DNA of 9,672 nt from Aliterella sp. RAGGC_92 (lineage in GTDB: Bacteria; Cyanobacteriota; Cyanobacteriia; Cyanobacteriales; Chroococcidiopsidaceae), in the NCBI GenBank assembly GCA_030826005.1, contig JAPJOW010000165.1:1-9672 (forward strand), written 5' to 3'. The stretch's first letter is position 1, and the number at the start of each line of letters is the position of its first letter. The position numbers and the translations under genes are program-made. The notes below the pieces were generated by a model that did no database searches, was not told the origin of the DNA, and was given only the letters and a program-made list of their open reading frames with translations. Below are positions 5,705 to 9,672 of this stretch, one piece after another.

Positions 5705-7828
5705 ATGCCAAAACAAATTATTATCGCTGAACAGCATCACATAGCTGCGGTTTTTAGCGAAGATCAAATTCAAGAACTTGTAGTAGCTACTGGTCATCAC
5801 CAAATTAGTGATGTTTACTTAGGAGTAGTAGAAAACGTATTACCTGGGATAGATGCAGCTTTTGTCAATATTGGTGACTCGGAGCGGAATGGTTTTATTC
5901 ACGTCACCGATTTAGGTCCCTTGCGGCTCAAACGCACGTCAGGAGCAATTACAGAGCTATTAGCGCCTCAGCAAAAAGTATTAGTCCAAGTAATGAAAGA
6001 GCCTACGGGCAATAAAGGCCCAAGGCTGACGGGGAATATTACTCTCCCCGGTCGCTATGTAGTTTTAATGCCTTTTAATCGCGGTGTAAACCTTTCGCGC
6101 AGAATTAGAACTGAAAACGAACGCAACCGTTTAAGAGCTTTAGCAATTTTAATTAAACCTTCGGGAATGGGAATGCTAGTGCGTACCGAAGCTGAAGGTA
6201 AGCCCGAAGAAGCGATTATCGAAGACTTAGAAATGCTGCTCAAGCAGTGGGAGTCGATTCAACAAGAGGCGCAATCGACACGAGCGCCCGCCTTGCTCAA
6301 ACGCGACGATGATTTTATTCAGCGCGTATTGCGAGATATGTACGGCGCAGATGTTAACAGGATTGTAGTTGATTCTAATTTAGGTTTAAAAAGAGTCAAG
6401 CAGTCTTTAGTTAATTGGAGTGGGGGGAGCGTTCCCCAAGGAGTGCTAATTGACCATCACCGCGATCGCACGTCTATATTAGAATACTTCCGCATCAATG
6501 CCGCCATTAGAGAAGCGCTAAAACCACGAGTAGACTTGCCTTCGGGAGGCTATGTCATTATCGAACCAACGGAAGCTCTGACGGTCGTTGATGTCAATTC
6601 CGGCTCGTTTACACGCTCGGCAACGGCAAGAGAAACCGTACTATGGACGAACTGCGAAGCAGCAACAGAAATCGCTAGGCAACTAAGGATGCGGAATATA
6701 GCAGGAGTAATTATTGTTGATTTTATCGACATGGACTCCCAAAAAGACCAACTCCAAGTATTAGAACACTTTAATAAAGCACTTAAAGCTGATAAAGCAA
6801 GACCCCAAATCGCTCAGTTATCAGAATTAGGATTAGTAGAACTTACCCGCAAGCGCCAAGGACAAAACATTTATGAATTATTTGGTAGCACTTGTCCAAC
6901 TTGCGGCGGTTTAGGACATTTAGAACACTTGCCCGGAGAAGGAGACAATCGAGAACGAGAAATAGTCACAACCCCCACGAGAGAAAGAGTAACCATAGCT
7001 GAAGTTCCAGAGCGATCGCCAGTGATTATCCCCGCAGCCAGAGAATTTCGCACGCCCACGCCCCGGATTCCAGAGCCGCGAGAAACTTATTCAGATACCC
7101 CTACAGTCAGTTATTCAAACCCCGACGATCGCACTTCGGTAGTCAATATTAGCGATCGTTCTAGCTACCAAGAACTAGACGAAGATCCCAATCGCCGCAC
7201 TCGTCGCCGCCGCAATAGCCGCATTGAAGCTGAAGAAACGCAAGAGCGCGATTTGAACTTAGTCAACGAGCTAGAACCAGAAATAATCCAACTCCCACAA
7301 GAAGAATTTGAAAGCGAAGGAGAAACGACATCTAGTACCAACAAAGTTAGTTGGATTGAAAGAGCCGAGCGCACTAAGCCTGTAAGACCAGAGCCAATTA
7401 AACCTGTAGTCACGCCCCCAGAAATTGTGACGGTAGAAATGACTCCAGAACAACAAGATGTATATGCACTGATGGGAGTATCGCCGTTAGTTCTATTAAA
7501 TCGCCAAGTCAAAAATCCCAAAAGTGCGATCGTTAACGTTACTTTGCCCGGACAAGGGGGAAAATCTACAGCAACGGAAACTCCACCAGTAGCAACGGAA
7601 ACGCCCCTAGAGCCAGTAGAACAGTTAACGCTCAATGTTACGCCCGTAGAACCCGAACAAAACGCAACAATTCCTCCAGAAATTGCCCAAACCAATGCGA
7701 TAGAAGACGATGACAAAGTTGACCTTCTAGCTAATGGAACGGTGGAGGAGGAACTTAGTAACTCCGTTGAACCTATAACTGAAGAACCGCCACGTCGCCG
7801 TCGTCGTCGTTCTTCGGCTACAGAATAG
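5705..7828 (+). CDS. rne: Ribonuclease E (RNase E/G family), cyanobacterial type
   Basis: A 707-residue endoribonuclease that cuts AU-rich single-stranded RNA in mRNA decay and rRNA/tRNA maturation. The catalytic half covers about residues 1-412: the S1 RNA-binding domain (about 35-110, YLGVVENVLPGIDAAFVNIG), the 5'-sensor/RNase H-like core, and DNase I-like catalytic residues D296 and N298 (VVDVNSG) and D339 (VDFIDM), with the same spacing as E. coli D303, N305 and D346. The Zn-link pair C397-P-T-C400 joins protomers into a tetramer in E. coli. The C-terminal half (about 413-707) is low-complexity and probably disordered, with an arginine cluster near 497-506, a hydrophobic patch VYALMGVSPLVLLN (586-599), and the terminal RRRRRRSSA (697-705). 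That last motif matches the nonapeptide shown in Anabaena to recruit polynucleotide phosphorylase. No E. coli-like helicase or enolase scaffold is apparent. Start ATG 5705 has GAGG 7 nt upstream. rnhB follows after 51 nt, so the two are likely co-transcribed. Confidence 0.97.
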   Translation: MPKQIIIAEQHHIAAVFSEDQIQELVVATGHHQISDVYLGVVENVLPGIDAAFVNIGDSERNGFIHVTDLGPLRLKRTSGAITELLAPQQKVLVQVMKEPTGNKGPRLTGNITLPGRYVVLMPFNRGVNLSRRIRTENERNRLRALAILIKPSGMGMLVRTEAEGKPEEAIIEDLEMLLKQWESIQQEAQSTRAPALLKRDDDFIQRVLRDMYGADVNRIVVDSNLGLKRVKQSLVNWSGGSVPQGVLIDHHRDRTSILEYFRINAAIREALKPRVDLPSGGYVIIEPTEALTVVDVNSGSFTRSATARETVLWTNCEAATEIARQLRMRNIAGVIIVDFIDMDSQKDQLQVLEHFNKALKADKARPQIAQLSELGLVELTRKRQGQNIYELFGSTCPTCGGLGHLEHLPGEGDNREREIVTTPTRERVTIAEVPERSPVIIPAAREFRTPTPRIPEPRETYSDTPTVSYSNPDDRTSVVNISDRSSYQELDEDPNRRTRRRRNSRIEAEETQERDLNLVNELEPEIIQLPQEEFESEGETTSSTNKVSWIERAERTKPVRPEPIKPVVTPPEIVTVEMTPEQQDVYALMGVSPLVLLNRQVKNPKSAIVNVTLPGQGGKSTATETPPVATETPLEPVEQLTLNVTPVEPEQNATIPPEIAQTNAIEDDDKVDLLANGTVEEELSNSVEPITEEPPRRRRRRSSATE

Positions 7829-7879
7829 CTAAAAGTCTATAGCTGTTATCTCATTGCTAATAGCTATAGCAATAAAATT
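7829..7879 (+). promoter_or_regulatory. rne-rnhB spacer with two competing hairpins
   Basis: Two stems share bases and cannot form together. CTATAGCT (7837-7844) pairs with AGCTATAG (7862-7869) over 8 bp. ATTGCTA (7853-7859) pairs with TAGCAAT (7867-7873) over 7 bp, ending 6 nt before the rnhB ATG. rnhB has no clear Shine-Dalgarno, so structure here may set its translation or be a processing point in the joint message. Confidence 0.4.
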
Positions 7880-8533
7880 ATGAAGCGAGCATATATAGGT
7901 TTAGAATTTGATACGGCACTAGGTGAACAAGCCTTGGCGATCGCAGGTGTAGATGAGGTGGGTAGAGGTGCTTTATTTGGCCCTGTAGTAGCCGCCGCCG
8001 TCATCTTACCAACTTCTGCTTTATCGACACTTGTAGAAGCGCAAATTAGAGATAGCAAACAACTATCTGCTTACCGTCGGGAAGAATTAGCCAAGCAAAT
8101 TTGCAAGCTGGCTGTAACTTGGAGTGTTGGTTTTGCCTCTAGTAAGGAAATAGACCAAATTAATATTTTACAAGCATCGCTGTTAGCCATGAAACGGGCG
8201 ATATTCAAGCTTAAAGTAGAGCCGCAACTGTGTTTAGTTGACGGCATTCATGCTATTAAAGACTTGGGTTATCCGCAACAAACTTTAGTCAAAGGAGATG
8301 AAAAGTCTATAATCATCGCCTCCGCTAGTATTGTGGCAAAAGTTTGGCGGGACGACTTGATAATGCGTCTCGCCCTCAAATACCCTATGTACGATTTAGT
8401 GGCAAATAAAGGCTACGGTAGCCCTCGCCATCTCCAAGCCCTTAAGAAATATGGCGCATCTCCCTTACATCGCTTATCTTTCCGTCCGTGTCAAGTAGAC
8501 GTTGCGGCATTTGGCGGCAAATGGGCAGACTGA
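7880..8533 (+). CDS. rnhB: Ribonuclease HII
   Basis: A 217-residue type 2 RNase H. It cleaves the RNA strand of RNA-DNA hybrids and nicks at single ribonucleotides embedded in DNA, starting ribonucleotide excision repair; cytosolic, using Mn or Mg. The catalytic DEDD set is visible: D25 and E26 in GVDEVGRG (23-30, including the G28-R29-G30 motif that reads the RNA-DNA junction), D121 in LVDGIH and D140 in LVKGDEKS, equivalent to D16, E17, D108 and D126 of E. coli. SASIVAKVWRDD (148-159) and NKGYGSPRHLQAL (176-188) are further family signatures. The length is typical and the frame intact. It lies 51 nt after rne on the same strand, an arrangement also found in Synechocystis, and its last 43 bp overlap the convergent DUF1997 gene. 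Start ATG 7880 has no obvious ribosome binding site. Confidence 0.96.
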   Translation: MKRAYIGLEFDTALGEQALAIAGVDEVGRGALFGPVVAAAVILPTSALSTLVEAQIRDSKQLSAYRREELAKQICKLAVTWSVGFASSKEIDQINILQASLLAMKRAIFKLKVEPQLCLVDGIHAIKDLGYPQQTLVKGDEKSIIIASASIVAKVWRDDLIMRLALKYPMYDLVANKGYGSPRHLQALKKYGASPLHRLSFRPCQVDVAAFGGKWAD

Positions 8534-9084
8534 ATTTCAGCACTGTTTGCTTCAGTTTGAGCGTTTACCCAGTTGCGGTAGTCGGCTAAAAGTTGATGCA
8601 GCAATCGTTGTTTAATTGTTAAGAGAACGCTTTTGAGTAAACCATTACCTGTTGCTTCTAATAATGCTCCGGGCATCATCGCTAATGGCATAGGTAATTC
8701 TACCTCTACTTTTAAATCCGCGTTTCCTTTAAGCCGAGTTTCGCCGTTTATTTGCTCCGGCGATAAGTAACCAGCTAAATCTAAACTAAAACGTTGGTTG
8801 ATATACTCAACTCCTCTAATCTCGCAAGCCACTGACTGTAAATGAATAGTGCCATTAGCCGTCGCCCAAACTTTAAGGTCTACGGTTGGTTGAATACTCA
8901 GCATCATGAAACTTAAAGGGCGCATCTTGAGCCGATAGTAATCTTCTCCCAATGCTTCTAAGCGACTTGGATCGACAAGAGTAGATACTAAACGTTGCGG
9001 CTGGCGCAAATAATGACAAATTGCTATGGGCTGCTCTGGAACTACAATTTCGACGGACTGAGAAGCAGTAAACCGAGTAGGCAT
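8491..9084 (-). CDS. DUF1997 family protein
   Basis: A 197-residue protein matching the DUF1997 family of cyanobacteria and plant/algal plastids; the function is unknown. The body alternates beta strands and ends in a long helix (LLEATGNGLLKSVLLTIKQRLLHQLLADYRNWV, about 141-173), the most conserved part of the family. Other visible pieces are FTASQSVEIVVPEQP near the N-terminus, YRLKMRPLSFMMLSIQPTVDLKVW (50-73) and GVEYINQRFSLDLAGYLSP (91-109). The strand-rich body plus C-terminal helix suggests an SRPBCC/START-like ligand-binding fold; this is inference. There is no signal peptide or membrane segment. The polar last 20 residues lie over the 3' end of rnhB on the opposite strand, a 43-bp tail-to-tail overlap. 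ATG 9084 is the first in-frame start consistent with the conserved N-terminus. Confidence 0.85.
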   Translation of the reverse strand: MPTRFTASQSVEIVVPEQPIAICHYLRQPQRLVSTLVDPSRLEALGEDYYRLKMRPLSFMMLSIQPTVDLKVWATANGTIHLQSVACEIRGVEYINQRFSLDLAGYLSPEQINGETRLKGNADLKVEVELPMPLAMMPGALLEATGNGLLKSVLLTIKQRLLHQLLADYRNWVNAQTEANSAEIQSAHLPPNAATST

Positions 9085-9239
9085 AAGTATATGTACAGGC
9101 TTGTTAACTTATTTTAGGTTTTTTTAAGAAATTAATGCTAGTAGCTAACAATAATTATTTATTTATTAATAAGTGTAAAAAATTGTTGGGATAACGTTCA
9201 TCTGTCGCCAGGTTAATGTTGTACTTTGTAAGTTAACGA

Positions 9240-9268
9240 TTGACAAGTGTTAGCTGACACTTTACAAA
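9240..9268 (+). promoter_or_regulatory. XRE-gene promoter with embedded operator-like palindrome
   Basis: A perfect TTGACA (9240-9245), a 17-bp spacer, and TACAAA (9263-9268; 4 of 6 to TATAAT). The spacer is almost filled by an 18-bp dyad (9245-9262): AAGTGT and ACACTT around TAGCTG, with 8 of 9 base pairs symmetric. A wider pair, TTTGTAA (9225-9231) and TTACAAA (9262-9268), encloses it. Transcription would begin near 9275. The position of the dyad between -35 and -10, just before a DNA-binding protein gene, suggests autorepression. Confidence 0.6.
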
Positions 9269-9279
9269 TAAGATGTTGG

Positions 9280-9528
9280 ATGAGTAACGAGCAAATGAAA
9301 GTCAAGCGGAGTACGGAGAAATATGCTCCAGGGTTGGGAGAACGAATCAGACGAGCAAGAGTTGCGGACAATCGTTCGGTAGAGATGCTTTGTGGATTAG
9401 CTCAAATATCGCGTGTTTATTGGTATGACATCGAATCAGAAAAAATCCGGGGTGCATTGCCAGAAGACACCCTACGCCGAATTGAGCAAGTATTAGGAGT
9501 TGATTTAGAGGTGAATTTTGATGACTGA
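9280..9528 (+). CDS. Small XRE-type helix-turn-helix protein
   Basis: A compact DNA-binding protein of about 82 residues from ATG 9280, or 77 from ATG 9295 (MKVKRSTEKYAPGLGERI). The centre, RIRRARVADNRSVEMLCGLAQISRVYWYDIESE, fits a five-helix Cro/C1 (XRE) domain: SVEMLCGLAQIS is the scaffold-turn-recognition region, and WYDIESEK replaces the common 'isriErG' segment. DTLRRIEQVLGVDLEVNFDD is the usual closing helix plus an acidic tail. A longer GTG start at 9247 is possible but lies upstream of the expected transcription start near 9275, so I reject it; the choice between 9280 and 9295 is open. The stop codon overlaps the next gene's start (shared 9521-9528), so the two are probably one translationally coupled unit. 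Its likely role is a repressor of its own promoter. Targets beyond that are unknown. Confidence 0.75.
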   Translation: MSNEQMKVKRSTEKYAPGLGERIRRARVADNRSVEMLCGLAQISRVYWYDIESEKIRGALPEDTLRRIEQVLGVDLEVNFDD

Positions 9529-9672
9529 TCCCCCACCCGATCGCCTAGAGCGTTTAGAGTTGCTCGTAGAGTCAAATGCACGGTCAATTCAAGCCATAGC
9601 CGATCGCATTGTAGAACTAACGCATCTACAAGAGGAAGCTGTGGAGGAACGAAAAGAACTTCGCACGGCAAC
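9521..9672 (+). CDS. Charged helical (coiled-coil-like) protein, N-terminal part
   Basis: Starting at ATG 9521, 50 complete codons run to the window edge without a stop: MTDPPPDRLERLELLVESN followed by a strongly charged helix with hydrophobic residues spaced three to four apart (L, I, A, I, V, L; then EEAVEERKELR). This pattern suggests a coiled coil. A good Shine-Dalgarno GAGG (9508-9511) lies 9 nt upstream, inside the XRE gene, and the two genes overlap by 8 bp in different frames (ATGACTGA). Small XRE genes followed by a 'D+LE+LE.LVESNA+.IQA' protein recur in cyanobacteria to my knowledge, but I know of no assigned function. The full length and any C-terminal domain are outside the window. 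Confidence 0.65.
   Translation, partial: MTDPPPDRLERLELLVESNARSIQAIADRIVELTHLQEEAVEERKELRTA

Noticed and set aside
7165..7716. A 183-codon - strand open frame
   Set aside because: It is antisense to the low-complexity tail of rne; the serine/threonine-rich product reflects the complement of Glu/Arg/Pro codons.
9247..9279. GTG start extending the XRE protein N-terminus
   Set aside because: It would lie within the promoter spacer, before the predicted transcription start, and the extra residues do not resemble the family.

Overview
This window is chromosomal DNA from a cyanobacterium. The evidence is a high density of the HIP1 octamer GCGATCGC (10 copies in 9.7 kb, nearly all in coding sequence), a cyanobacterial-type RNase E ending in the arginine-rich PNPase-binding peptide RRRRRRSSA, an rne-rnhB pair, a DUF1997 protein (a family shared by cyanobacteria and plastid-bearing eukaryotes), and a short dispersed palindrome of the GGGGCGCAA...TTGCGCCCC type. 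I cannot place it to genus. The protein sequences look closer to Nostoc/Chroococcidiopsis-like lineages than to marine picocyanobacteria.

Layout. The 3' tail of an unidentified + strand gene (1-101) converges on a DapL-type LL-diaminopimelate aminotransferase on the - strand (154-1326), with a palindromic repeat between them. An 842-bp AT-rich gap (1327-2168) follows, containing palindromes, short repeats and a plausible promoter for the next gene. On the + strand come a single-domain STAS anti-sigma-antagonist-like protein (2169-2504), a large radical SAM protein fusing the TIGR03960 and TIGR03936/DUF2344 modules (2550-5153), a 551-bp non-coding stretch that looks like the rne promoter plus a long leader, rne (5705-7828) and rnhB (7880-8533). 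A DUF1997 gene on the - strand (8491-9084) overlaps the 3' end of rnhB by 43 bp. The right edge holds a small XRE-type DNA-binding protein (about 9280-9528) whose promoter contains a near-perfect palindrome. It overlaps by 8 bp the start of a charged, helical protein that runs off the window (9521 onward).

How the genes fit together. The core is an RNA-metabolism cluster. RNase E is the main endonuclease of mRNA decay and rRNA processing, RNase HII removes ribonucleotides from DNA and RNA from RNA-DNA hybrids, and the uncharacterised radical SAM protein belongs to a family that lies beside RNase E/G genes in distant bacteria, so it may act on RNA or ribosomes. DapL supplies diaminopimelate for lysine and peptidoglycan. 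The STAS protein is probably one component of a serine-phosphorylation switch whose kinase and phosphatase are encoded elsewhere. The XRE/coiled-coil pair looks like a compact self-regulated cassette and is the least described unit here.

Best leads: the radical SAM protein linked to rne, the 7-bp pairing able to mask the rne Shine-Dalgarno sequence, the two mutually exclusive hairpins between rne and rnhB, and the operator-like palindrome in the XRE promoter. No tRNA, rRNA, CRISPR array, transposase or phage gene was seen.
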